Below are positions 26,767-34,062 of a DNA stretch of 64,000 nt, in pieces. Made by a program: the position numbers and the translations under genes. The stretch is from CBDCUQ01 sp965222835 (GTDB lineage Bacteria; Pseudomonadota; Alphaproteobacteria; Rhizobiales; Hyphomicrobiaceae), in NCBI GenBank assembly GCA_965222835.1, contig CBDCUQ010000001.1, positions 124,001 to 188,000 of the forward strand, in the 5' to 3' direction. Position 1 is the stretch's first letter, and each line of letters starts with the position of its first letter. Below the pieces are notes generated by a model that searched no databases, was not told where the DNA came from, and was given only the letters and a program-made list of their open reading frames with translations.

Positions 26767-27499
26767 GAACACCCCGGCAGCACTGTCACCTCCAATTGAG
26801 ACCGGGTCAGTTGAGCCCGCTGCCAACGGCGCATCGCCCGCCGCACCGTCAGTCGCAGACAGGCCGGTCACAGAAGCGAAAAAATCCGCGAGCGCACATC
26901 GGAAACCTACGGCAACGCTAGTGGTTGCCGCACCACACGCCAACCCATCCGCCTATCGCATCGGAACGCACGACGTTCTCGACATATCGGTCTTCAAAGT
27001 TCCCGAGCTGTCAAAGACCGTGCAAGTGGCGGACAACGGCACAGTAAATCTTCCCCTGGTCGGAGCCATCAAAGCGACGGGCCGCACAGCAAGAGAAATC
27101 GAAGGCGAGCTTACCAAGAAGTATGGTGACAAATACCTGCAGAACCCGCAGATCACCGTCTACGTCAAGGAGTTCAACAGTCAGCGTGTGACGATTGACG
27201 GTGCCGTGAGAAAGCCCGGGATGTATCCGATGCGCGGCCAAACCACCTTGCTGCGCGCCGTTGCTTTGGCAGAAGGGCTCGACACACATACTGCGGACGA
27301 TACCGTCGTCGTCTTCCGGCAGAAAGACGGAAAGCGCACGGCCGCCCGCTTTGATATTGCTGCTATAAGATCGGGGGCCGCCGAAGATCCCACACTCCAA
27401 TCGGGCGATGTCGTCGTTGTCGGCTCATCGGCCATCAAGCAGTCGTTCAATAACATCCTGAAAGTTTTGCCCTCCGCCGGCCTCTTCGCACTGCTCTAA
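26666..27499 (+). CDS. Outer-membrane polysaccharide export lipoprotein (Wza-like)
   Basis: A 277-residue protein of the Poly_export/SLBB family that forms the outer-membrane exit for EPS. The GTG start at 26666 has GAGGG upstream and yields a lipoprotein signal (MLLMGLAAGFSAGC), with the lipid-modified Cys after FSAG. After a low-complexity Ala/Pro/Ser linker, residues about 90-170 contain the export domain (YRIGTHDVLDISVFKVPELSKTV, GTVNLPLVGAIKATG), then an SLBB domain (FNSQRVTIDGAVRKPGMYPM, ALAEGL). It is shorter than Wza (about 380), as in many alphaproteobacteria. It overlaps the phosphatase gene by 101 bp in a different frame. Confidence 0.9.
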   Translation: MNQGRFRHLAPRAGMLLMGLAAGFSAGCGASLTENTPAALSPPIETGSVEPAANGASPAAPSVADRPVTEAKKSASAHRKPTATLVVAAPHANPSAYRIGTHDVLDISVFKVPELSKTVQVADNGTVNLPLVGAIKATGRTAREIEGELTKKYGDKYLQNPQITVYVKEFNSQRVTIDGAVRKPGMYPMRGQTTLLRAVALAEGLDTHTADDTVVVFRQKDGKRTAARFDIAAIRSGAAEDPTLQSGDVVVVGSSAIKQSFNNILKVLPSAGLFALL

Positions 27500-27512
27500 G
27501 TGGAGACCCCTG

Positions 27513-28136
27513 ATGAGCGACCAAAGCCATGCGCTGCGATCTGCGATCGAACTTGTGCATGTCCCTTCGAATGTGCGCTGGCAGCGATCAGCACCCCTGC
27601 CGGAAGGCGTACTCCTCCTCTTGCGCGTCGCTGCCGGCAGCGAGGACGCGCTCGAAGAGGCCGCACAACTGACAAGGCGGGGACGTGACGACATCCGCGC
27701 GGCAGCCGGTTTCTTCATCGAGCAAATCATGCTCGACCCGGGCGCCGACAGCTATCGCCGTCTAGGCGCCAACCGCGACGCTCCAACCGCAGCTCTACGA
27801 CAACACATGGCGCTTCTCATGAAGTGGCTGCATCCCGATATCGAGAGAAGCGGACACCACGCCCTTTTTGCCGAGCGCGTGTCACGCGCATGGGACACGA
27901 TCAAAACACCGGAGCGCCGAAAGGCCTACGATCTTACGTTGCGCGATCCGACCACGGCAAAAGTCACAAACCCAAGGCATGAAGGCCCTGGACGTCCAGT
28001 AACGCAATCGCATCCGCGAAAAAGCGCGCGCCGCTGGACCAAGCACCGAACCTCACGCAGACACGCCTCTCGCGCGCACCACCGAGGCCTCTTCATGCGG
28101 GCCCTCGACGCGCTCATCTGGAAGATCCGAACATAA
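27513..28136 (+). CDS. J-domain (DnaJ-like) protein in the EPS export operon
   Basis: A 207-residue protein whose central part (about 95-145) is a J-domain with the essential HPD tripeptide (ALLMKWLHPDIERS) and the closing helix FAERVSRAWDTIKTPERRKAYD. The N-terminal 80 residues (VLLLLRVAAGSEDALEEAAQLT) are helical and not recognised. The tail is very basic (R/H/K-rich). J-domains stimulate DnaK-type Hsp70 ATPases; a substrate-specific role in EPS assembly is inferred only from location, 13 bp after the Wza-like gene. There is no membrane segment. It may be restricted to Hyphomicrobiales EPS loci. Confidence 0.8.
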   Translation: MSDQSHALRSAIELVHVPSNVRWQRSAPLPEGVLLLLRVAAGSEDALEEAAQLTRRGRDDIRAAAGFFIEQIMLDPGADSYRRLGANRDAPTAALRQHMALLMKWLHPDIERSGHHALFAERVSRAWDTIKTPERRKAYDLTLRDPTTAKVTNPRHEGPGRPVTQSHPRKSARRWTKHRTSRRHASRAHHRGLFMRALDALIWKIRT

Positions 28137-28282
28137 CCGCGGTCTTCGGCATAGGCTCCGCCTTTCGCCTAGTCGAGATTCTGCCGGTTTCCGGGGATGA
28201 TGACCGCTCCATGATTTCACGGGCCCGCGGATCGTGCTAACGCGCTCCCATAAAAGCCGCAAAACAAAGGACTTTGGCTCGC

Positions 28283-29875
28283 ATGCCGTCTGCCCCGCAG
28301 AAAATACGCCGCGCCCTAATTTCCGTGTCCGATAAGTCCGGCCTTGTCGAGCTTGGACAAGCCCTCGTCGAACATAAGGTCGAACTCGTCTCAACAGGCG
28401 GAACCTCGGCCGCACTAAAGGGAGCGGGTCTAAGAGTGCGCGATGTAGCCGAGCTCACCGGATTTCCGGAAATGATGGATGGACGCCTTAAGACTCTACA
28501 CCCGAAAGTGCATGGCGGACTTCTTGGCATTCGCGGCAACACAGAACACGAGAAGGCGGCCGAGAAGCACAGCATAGCCCCCATTGATCTTCTCATCGTC
28601 AATCTCTACCCGTTCGAAGCAACCGTCGCGAAGGGCGCACCCTACGAAGACTGCGTGGAGAATATCGACATCGGCGGCCCCGCCATGATCCGTGCGGCGG
28701 CCAAGAACCATGCCGCCGTCACCGTCGTCGTCGATCCGTCTGACTACATGGCTCTTCTCGACGAAATGACTGAGAATGGAGGAGGCGCCTCTCTTTCATT
28801 CCGCAAGCATCTCGCAGCCAAAGCCTTTGCCAGGACCGCCGCCTACGATGCGGCGATCAGCGGGTGGTTCGCAGAAGCGCTCGAAGAAAAGACGCCTGTG
28901 TGGCGCGCCATCGGCGGCAAACGCACGCACGAATTGCGATATGGGGAAAACCCGCACCAAACCGCAGCGTTCTACGCCTCCGGCATGGGCCGTCCCGGCA
29001 TCGCCACCGCCAAGCAGCACCAAGGCAAGGAGCTGTCTTACAACAACCTCAATGATACTGATGCGGCCTACGAACTCGTGGCCGAATTCCCCCCCGACAA
29101 AGGCGCCGCCATTGCCATCATCAAGCACGCCAACCCATGCGGTGTTGCCTTGGGCCCTTCGCTCAAGGACGCCTATCTGCGCGCGCTACGCTGCGATCCC
29201 GTCAGTGCCTTTGGCGGCATCATAGCCTGCAACGCGACGATCGATGCCGAAGCAGCCGAAGAAATGACCAAAATCTTTACGGAAGTCGTGATCGCGCCGG
29301 ACGCATCACCCGAAGCCAAGAAGATCTTCGCCGCAAAGAAAAACCTCCGCCTCCTCACCGCCAGCGGCCTGCCCGATCCGCGCGCCATCGGATCAGTCGC
29401 GCGCTCCTTGGCAGGCGGATTACTGATTCAGTCCCGGGACAACGCCGTCATCGACGATCAGATACCGCGCGTTGTAACCAAACGCGCACCGACAGACGCA
29501 GAAATGGCCGACTTGAAGTTCGCCTTCAAGGTCGCAAAACACGTTAAGTCGAACGCCATTGTTTACGTCAAAGAGGCTGCCACTGTCGGCATCGGCGCAG
29601 GTCAGATGAGCCGCATTGATTCGACCCGCATAGCAGCATGGAAGGCCGGAGAAGCCACCAAAACTGCAGGACTTGCCGAGTCTCTGACGGAAGGCTCCGT
29701 GGTAGCATCAGACGCCTTTTTCCCGTTCGCCGATGGATTGATCGCCGCTGCCGAAGCCGGCGCCACTGCAATCATTCAGCCAGGCGGCTCCATGCGCGAC
29801 GATGACGTCATTGCTGCAGCCGATGAACGTGGCCTCGCCATGGTCTTCACCGGCGTGCGCCACTTCCGTCACTGA
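28283..29875 (+). CDS. purH: Bifunctional AICAR formyltransferase / IMP cyclohydrolase
   Basis: Catalyses the last two steps of de novo IMP synthesis. It is 530 residues, the normal size. The N-terminal cyclohydrolase (MGS-like) domain has RRALISVSDKSGLVELGQAL, STGGTS and GFPEMMDGRLKTLHPKVHGGLL. The C-terminal transformylase has LRYGENPHQTAAFY, the catalytic KHANPCG, SAFGGIIACN and SDAFFPFADG. The start ATG at 28283 lies about 11 bases after AAAGGA; a TTG at 28274 is too close to that site. It follows the EPS operon after about 145 bp and is convergent with the GNAT gene. Confidence 0.97.
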   Translation: MPSAPQKIRRALISVSDKSGLVELGQALVEHKVELVSTGGTSAALKGAGLRVRDVAELTGFPEMMDGRLKTLHPKVHGGLLGIRGNTEHEKAAEKHSIAPIDLLIVNLYPFEATVAKGAPYEDCVENIDIGGPAMIRAAAKNHAAVTVVVDPSDYMALLDEMTENGGGASLSFRKHLAAKAFARTAAYDAAISGWFAEALEEKTPVWRAIGGKRTHELRYGENPHQTAAFYASGMGRPGIATAKQHQGKELSYNNLNDTDAAYELVAEFPPDKGAAIAIIKHANPCGVALGPSLKDAYLRALRCDPVSAFGGIIACNATIDAEAAEEMTKIFTEVVIAPDASPEAKKIFAAKKNLRLLTASGLPDPRAIGSVARSLAGGLLIQSRDNAVIDDQIPRVVTKRAPTDAEMADLKFAFKVAKHVKSNAIVYVKEAATVGIGAGQMSRIDSTRIAAWKAGEATKTAGLAESLTEGSVVASDAFFPFADGLIAAAEAGATAIIQPGGSMRDDDVIAAADERGLAMVFTGVRHFRH

Positions 29876-29884
29876 TACGCCGCA

Positions 29885-30415
29885 TCAATCGCGCCGTGTG
29901 CCAGCCACACATGGGCCGCGTTCGGCAACCATGAACCAACTAGGGCCGCTGTAAGGATCGTTCCAGATACGCTTCCAGCGAAACCCGGCCTTCTCATAAG
30001 CCCGCACAGCCCGCTCATTCCGCACAGAGGGAAAGACACAAACGGCAACCGCAAGCGTCGACGCAAACACTTCGGCCTTGAGAAGGGCAAGCGCCGCCTG
30101 CCCCACGCCTTTGCCGCGATGAGCCTCGGAAGCGATAAAGAGATCCAGATCCCACGTCCCGGGCTCGAGGTCGTCCGGCAGATCTTCGCCCCAGACGGTG
30201 GCGTCAACCCCGTGACAATACCCGATCGGCATCTCATCGGCCTCGATCAGGCGGCAAATCGCATGCTCCGATTGGAGCGCAATGTTGACTTCCGCCTCTG
30301 TTGTCGACAGCGGGCCCCACCAGTCCTGAATGTCGGGTCGGGCCAGCCAGGACCGAATTGTTGCCCAGTCTGCCTGCGTCGCCGGCTTGAGCCGAATAGA
30401 GGGAGCGGTCGTCAT
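29885..30415 (-). CDS. GNAT family N-acetyltransferase (AacA4/IucB-like)
   Basis: A 176-residue acetyl-CoA-dependent transferase. The acetyl-CoA-binding motif is DLFIASEAHRGKGVGQAALALLKAEVF near 110-136, and VCVFPSVRNERAVRAYEKAGFRW covers the C-terminal strand and helix. The N-terminal ADWATIRSWLARPDIQDWWG is like that of aminoglycoside 6'-acetyltransferase and siderophore-type GNATs. The substrate cannot be told, and resistance should not be inferred. The start at MTTAPSIRL removes an unconserved 25-residue extension. Confidence 0.87.
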   Translation of the reverse strand: MTTAPSIRLKPATQADWATIRSWLARPDIQDWWGPLSTTEAEVNIALQSEHAICRLIEADEMPIGYCHGVDATVWGEDLPDDLEPGTWDLDLFIASEAHRGKGVGQAALALLKAEVFASTLAVAVCVFPSVRNERAVRAYEKAGFRWKRIWNDPYSGPSWFMVAERGPCVAGTRRD

Positions 30416-30581
30416 CTGGCTATTGAGAGAGCGCGCGCGTGCTGTTGCAAGAGCTGGTGCGATCACATCCACCATTGAAATAACATGCAATACACGACCC
30501 CAAAGAATGAGCGTCCCAAAAAGAACGGGCGAGTGAGCGTCTCCGCTTCACTCGCCCGGACCTCAACCTGAGAATCGTCTC

Positions 30582-31055
30582 TTAAATGCGGAACACCGCA
30601 CCACGGACTGATCGGGCGCGTGAACGCACGCGACCGCCATCGTTCCCCGACGTAACGATCCACTGTCCGTTCGCAGCGCGGCCCGTAATGATGCCAACGT
30701 GGTAACGCCAGACAACGACGGCACCAATTTGCGGTCCGGTCGGCCGGCCCCACTTGCTCCAGTTCCAGGCAACGTTGAGGTGCCGTCCGCCGCCCTTTTG
30801 CGTGCGCATCCACCAGCCACACCATTTACGTGGGCGGGGTCCAACGCCGCGCGAAGAGCCGCTGTAACCTGAGTAGCGTACGGTGCGCGTGCCGCGGGAT
30901 CCGTAGCCGGCATAGCTTCTCGACGCCCCGGCGCCAGCAATGCTCCCCTGGCTCTTCCCGGTCCACAAGGACCCATCGTTGGGGCGCGCAGCAGCCGACG
31001 ACACGCCGGCCCCAAGCGCGATCGCAATGGCGATCAGAAAAGCATAGAATCTCAT
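30582..31055 (-). CDS. Secreted Cys/His (CHAP-like) protein
   Basis: A 157-residue protein with a cleavable signal peptide (MRFYAFLIAIAIALGAGVSSAAA). A Ser/Gly/Tyr-rich linker leads to a C-terminal domain with KWCGWWMRTQKGGG (Cys near 79), NVAWNWSKWG and WRYHVGIITG (His near 119). It ends in IVTSGNDGGRVRSRARSVRGAVFRI. The Cys and His placement resembles a reduced NlpC/P60 or CHAP hydrolase, a family frequent in Rhizobiales periplasms. Peptidoglycan hydrolysis is a possibility, not shown. It is monocistronic. Confidence 0.75.
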   Translation of the reverse strand: MRFYAFLIAIAIALGAGVSSAAARPNDGSLWTGKSQGSIAGAGASRSYAGYGSRGTRTVRYSGYSGSSRGVGPRPRKWCGWWMRTQKGGGRHLNVAWNWSKWGRPTGPQIGAVVVWRYHVGIITGRAANGQWIVTSGNDGGRVRSRARSVRGAVFRI

Positions 31056-31409
31056 ACGTCTGCCTCACTTCCTTTACTTCTGTCTTTAGTGCTAGTGCGG
31101 GCGCCGAGTGGCCGCCTGAATGTGGCCAAAACCCGGCGAAGCAGGCCCATCGCGGCAATCAGCGCAGGATGAGCTGATATGCGCAGATCACATGGCGCCA
31201 CCGGACACCCTCAGGAGCCTTGGAACATGTCGGTTTGTCAGAGGGATAGATGTATATAAGACGAGCTAATGATCCCCATAAGAAATTCTTTCGAACCGCT
31301 CACGAATTTGCGATTTGTGTTTATCCGGGGCGTTCGCTACGTTTTCACCATCAACACAGACCAACCGGTCGGGTCGAACGGCCCGCTGGTCAATTTAGGA
31401 GGAAGTTCC
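31056..31409. other. 354-bp upstream region of the first pqqA unit
   Basis: Holds no gene that I can support. It lies between the divergent CHAP-like gene and pqqA copy 1, so it should contain both promoters. The one clear element is the 18-bp block at 31308-31325, repeated before the second pqqA copy. Confidence 0.4.
31308..31325 (+). promoter_or_regulatory. 18-bp element upstream of pqqA copy 1
   Basis: TTGCGATTTGTGTTTATC occurs here and, identically, at 31645-31662. This copy ends 84 bp before the pqqA ATG. Sequence around the two copies is otherwise dissimilar, so the block is probably a conserved activator or promoter site. Confidence 0.6.
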
Positions 31410-31499
31410 ATGAAGACCTGGACCAAGCCCGCCGTTCGTGAGCAGGAAGTCGGCCTCGAAGTGACCTCATATCTGCCGGCCGAGATCGACGTCATCTAA
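31410..31499 (+). CDS. pqqA: PQQ precursor peptide PqqA, copy 1
   Basis: A 29-residue peptide. Positions 17-21 are E-V-T-S-Y, the Glu-x3-Tyr pair that PqqE crosslinks to build pyrroloquinoline quinone. The leading MKTWTKPAVRE is like the leader that PqqD and PqqE recognise. A strong AGGAGG lies about eight bases upstream, and a terminator follows after 26 bp, so this is a stand-alone transcript. No pqqBCDE genes lie in the window, so processing enzymes must be elsewhere. Copy 2, 323 bp downstream, encodes exactly the same peptide. PQQ is the cofactor of periplasmic methanol and alcohol dehydrogenases, common in Hyphomicrobiaceae. Confidence 0.9.
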   Translation: MKTWTKPAVREQEVGLEVTSYLPAEIDVI

Positions 31500-31525
31500 C
31501 GTCGTTCGAATAAGCTGAATTCCAA

Positions 31526-31562
31526 CGCGGCGTCCGGAGCTTCCGGGCGCCGCGTTTGTTTA
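31526..31562 (+). terminator. Intrinsic terminator of pqqA copy 1
   Basis: CGCGGCG, CCGGA, a short loop, TCCGG and CGCCGCG form a strong stem with one internal mismatch. It is followed by TTTGTTTAT, 26 bp after the pqqA stop. Confidence 0.8.
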
Positions 31563-31644
31563 TGACCAAGGCCTGCCAGCGACACACTTCAAATAAGTTG
31601 CCGCAGTTAAACCCATAAAAAAATCTGATCGGAATCTCACATGA

Positions 31645-31662
31645 TTGCGATTTGTGTTTATC
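31645..31662 (+). promoter_or_regulatory. 18-bp element upstream of pqqA copy 2
   Basis: Identical to the block at 31308-31325 (TTGCGATTTGTGTTTATC). It ends 69 bp before the ATG of pqqA copy 2. Its location between the first terminator and the second pqqA gene implies a separate promoter for the second copy. Confidence 0.6.
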
Positions 31663-31731
31663 GCTCGAGGCCCTTAGGGTCATTGGTATCCGAGGGGCAT
31701 TCCTATCGGACTCACAATTAGGAGAAAGACC

Positions 31732-31821
31732 ATGAAGACCTGGACAAAGCCCGCCGTGCGCGAGCAGGAAGTCGGCCTTGAGGTGACCTCGTACCTTCCG
31801 GCTGAGATCGACGTCATCTAA
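31732..31821 (+). CDS. pqqA: PQQ precursor peptide PqqA, copy 2
   Basis: Encodes the same 29 residues as copy 1, with Glu17 and Tyr21 for PqqE crosslinking. Nine of the 29 codons differ from copy 1, all silently, so the two are not a recent exact duplication and both are under protein-level selection. AGGAGA precedes the ATG by about seven bases. A terminator with an eight-T run follows after 24 bp. Like copy 1, it is an independent unit with its own upstream 18-bp element. It may raise precursor dosage or answer to a different signal. Confidence 0.9.
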   Translation: MKTWTKPAVREQEVGLEVTSYLPAEIDVI

Positions 31822-31845
31822 CGTCGGTTTACTGTCTGAAATGGA

Positions 31846-31881
31846 CGCGGCGGCTGCACATCCAGCCGTCGCGTTTTTTTT
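31846..31881 (+). terminator. Intrinsic terminator of pqqA copy 2
   Basis: CGCGGCGGCTG and CAGCCGTCGCG form an 11-bp stem with one mismatch and a six-base loop. It is followed by eight consecutive Ts, 24 bp after the pqqA stop. Confidence 0.9.
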
Positions 31882-31939
31882 GCTGTCAGGCCGAACGGTC
31901 AAAGCGTTGGCCAACACGCGTCCACCCAGACAGGGTCTA

Positions 31940-31979
31940 CAAAAGGCAAGCCCCGGCACTCAAGAGAGAGGCCGGGGCT
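31940..31979 (-). terminator. Intrinsic terminator of the tad operon
   Basis: On the minus strand AGCCCCGGC, a 13-base loop and GCCGGGGCT form a perfect 9-bp stem followed by TGCCTTTTG. It lies about 85 bp after the tadC stop and closes the operon before it reaches the pqqA region. Confidence 0.8.
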
Positions 31980-32064
31980 CGACGCACAACCATCGGCTGA
32001 TCGTCAACGCAGCACCAATCTCGAATGAACCTCAAAGTGAAGACTCGTCGCGACCGGCCCAGAG

Positions 32065-33051
32065 CTATTCGTAGCCCCAGAATCTGATCGCGGCAGGCCC
32101 CAGAATGACGATGAATAGAACCGGAAGAAAGAAGATGATCATCGGAACCGTAAGCTTGGGCGGCAAAGATGCGGCTTTCTTTTCGGCCTCAGACATTCGA
32201 ATGTCGCGATTTTCTTTGGCCATCACGCGCAAGGCCTGCCCAACCGGCGTACCATAACGCTCGGCCTGAACAAGCGCGGTCGAAACAGCCTTGACGCCCG
32301 GAAGACCGGTACGCATGCCCAAGTTCTCATACGCTTGCCTGCGCTCTTGCAAATAAGACAGCTCGGCCGTGGTCAGCGAAAGCTCTTCACCGAGCTCAAC
32401 CGATTGCGACGTGATCTCCTTTGCAACCTTGCCGAACGCAGCTTCGACAGACATACCTGACTGCACGCAGATCAACAGCATGTCGAGTGAATCAGGAAAG
32501 GCCTGCTTGATAGATTGCTGGCGTTTCTGCGCCAGGTTCTCCAGAAACACATTCGGCAAATAAAAGCCCAGGAAGCCTGCACCGACAGCCATCAACCCCC
32601 TAATCGCCGGCGGATAGTCGACCTTGCCGACAAAGAAGACGTAGATCAACGCACCGATAAATATGACAGGCGGAAGCGCCACCCGGCAGAACATATAAAC
32701 GACCAGCGGACCTTGCCCGCGCAGGCCCGCCATCTTCAGTTTGTTGCGCACTTCATCGTTATCGAACTGAGCTCTGAGATCGAGCTTGTCGACGATCTGT
32801 TGCATAAAGCCCTTGTTGGGCGCCTGCCGCAACTTAGCCTGACCGGCGGCGCGATCCTTCGCAGCCATCTCGGCAAGTCGGGCCGCGCGCATCTTATCGC
32901 GCTCGACCGCCATAACTTTCATGCGCTGATTGGTACGGTCGCGCGTTAACAACGGCATCAGCATCGACAACGCCGTCGCAAATGCGGCCACCGCAGCCAG
33001 GAGCGTCGCAAGAAACTGCGGGCTCATGATGGTATTGACGATATCCTGCAT
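32065..33051 (-). CDS. tadC: Tad pilus inner-membrane platform protein TadC
   Basis: A 328-residue T2SF-domain protein. An N-terminal helix (ATLLAAVAAFATALSMLMPLL) is followed by a basic cytoplasmic stretch, then LPNVFLENLAQKRQQSIKQAFPDSLDMLLICVQSGMSVEAAFGKVAKEI, the GspF-like core. The C-terminal helices include MIIFFLPVLFIVILGPAAI. With TadB it anchors the TadA ATPase for Flp pilus assembly. It is the last gene of the operon, 9 bp after tadB, with a terminator beyond. Confidence 0.93.
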   Translation of the reverse strand: MQDIVNTIMSPQFLATLLAAVAAFATALSMLMPLLTRDRTNQRMKVMAVERDKMRAARLAEMAAKDRAAGQAKLRQAPNKGFMQQIVDKLDLRAQFDNDEVRNKLKMAGLRGQGPLVVYMFCRVALPPVIFIGALIYVFFVGKVDYPPAIRGLMAVGAGFLGFYLPNVFLENLAQKRQQSIKQAFPDSLDMLLICVQSGMSVEAAFGKVAKEITSQSVELGEELSLTTAELSYLQERRQAYENLGMRTGLPGVKAVSTALVQAERYGTPVGQALRVMAKENRDIRMSEAEKKAASLPPKLTVPMIIFFLPVLFIVILGPAAIRFWGYE

Positions 33052-33060
33052 GCCCCACCG

Positions 33061-34062
33061 TCAGAACTTAAAGTTGATCATCTTTTTCATCATCAAGATG
33101 CCGCAGCCCATCCACAAGCCGCCGCCAAGAAGCATCATGTTGCCCATGCTCGTGTTGAATAGCGGCGAGATGTAATCTGGTGCGGACAGATAGACCATCC
33201 CCATCACACTAGGTGGCAGACACCCAAGCACCATCGCCGATGATTTGGCTTCAGCCGACAGCGCCTTCACCTTCATCTGCATACGGAAACGATCGCGAAG
33301 CACGCCTGACAGGTTGCCCAACGCCTCCGACAAGTTACCGCCGGCTTGTTGCTGGATGGCGATAACAATGGTGAGAAACTTCACCTCGGACAGCGGCATG
33401 CGCTCTGTCAAACGGTCGAGCGACTCCGCAAGAGTGACGCCCATACGCTGCTGGTTCACGACTTCCCGGAACTCGCTTGCGAGTGGCTCCGGGCTTTCGC
33501 GCGAGATGATCTGAAGGCATTCCCCCAAAGGAAGACCAGACTTTACGCCGCGAACCACAACGTCAATGGCATTGGCAAGTTCGGCCAAGAACTTATTCTG
33601 CCGCTTCTTGATAAGCTTCGACAGAAACCAAACGGGCAATCCGAACGTGCCGACAAATCCAATGCACGCCATTGCGGCCAGCATATAGGGGGAGGGCGGC
33701 AACATGAAGAAGGAAAGGCCCATGCAGATCACGCCGCAAACGGCGCTTGCAATCCAAAAGACCTTCGGTTCCGCATCGATCCCGGCACGCTGCAATTTCG
33801 TACGCAGCGTCACCTTTTCCTTGGCCTTTTGCCGTTGCTCCAGGTCCTTAAGCGTCTCGGCAACTTGCTTTTTGCGGTTTGCGGCAGATTCCGCAGCGTT
33901 TCGCGACGCAACTTTCACCGCGCGTGACTCGGTCACGCTTGCAACCCGCTTCGATGCCCTGTCGCCCGAAAACAGCGGATAAAGGAATGCGAAAACGACG
34001 GCCGCAAACGCGGCAGCGCCGAAAAGCGCAACCAAGAGCGCCGAGCTATCTCCCTCAGCCAT
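33061..34062 (-). CDS. tadB: Tad pilus inner-membrane platform protein TadB
   Basis: A 333-residue T2SF-domain protein, partner of TadC. The N-terminus has one helix (LLVALFGAAAFAAVVFAFLYPLF), then KKQVAETLKDLEQRQKAKEKVTLRTKLQRAG. The GspF-like core reads FLAELANAIDVVVRGVKSGLPLGECLQIISRESPEPLASEF. The ATG at 34062 overlaps the end of tadA by 8 bp and replaces an unconserved upstream extension of the frame. Confidence 0.93.
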   Translation of the reverse strand: MAEGDSSALLVALFGAAAFAAVVFAFLYPLFSGDRASKRVASVTESRAVKVASRNAAESAANRKKQVAETLKDLEQRQKAKEKVTLRTKLQRAGIDAEPKVFWIASAVCGVICMGLSFFMLPPSPYMLAAMACIGFVGTFGLPVWFLSKLIKKRQNKFLAELANAIDVVVRGVKSGLPLGECLQIISRESPEPLASEFREVVNQQRMGVTLAESLDRLTERMPLSEVKFLTIVIAIQQQAGGNLSEALGNLSGVLRDRFRMQMKVKALSAEAKSSAMVLGCLPPSVMGMVYLSAPDYISPLFNTSMGNMMLLGGGLWMGCGILMMKKMINFKF

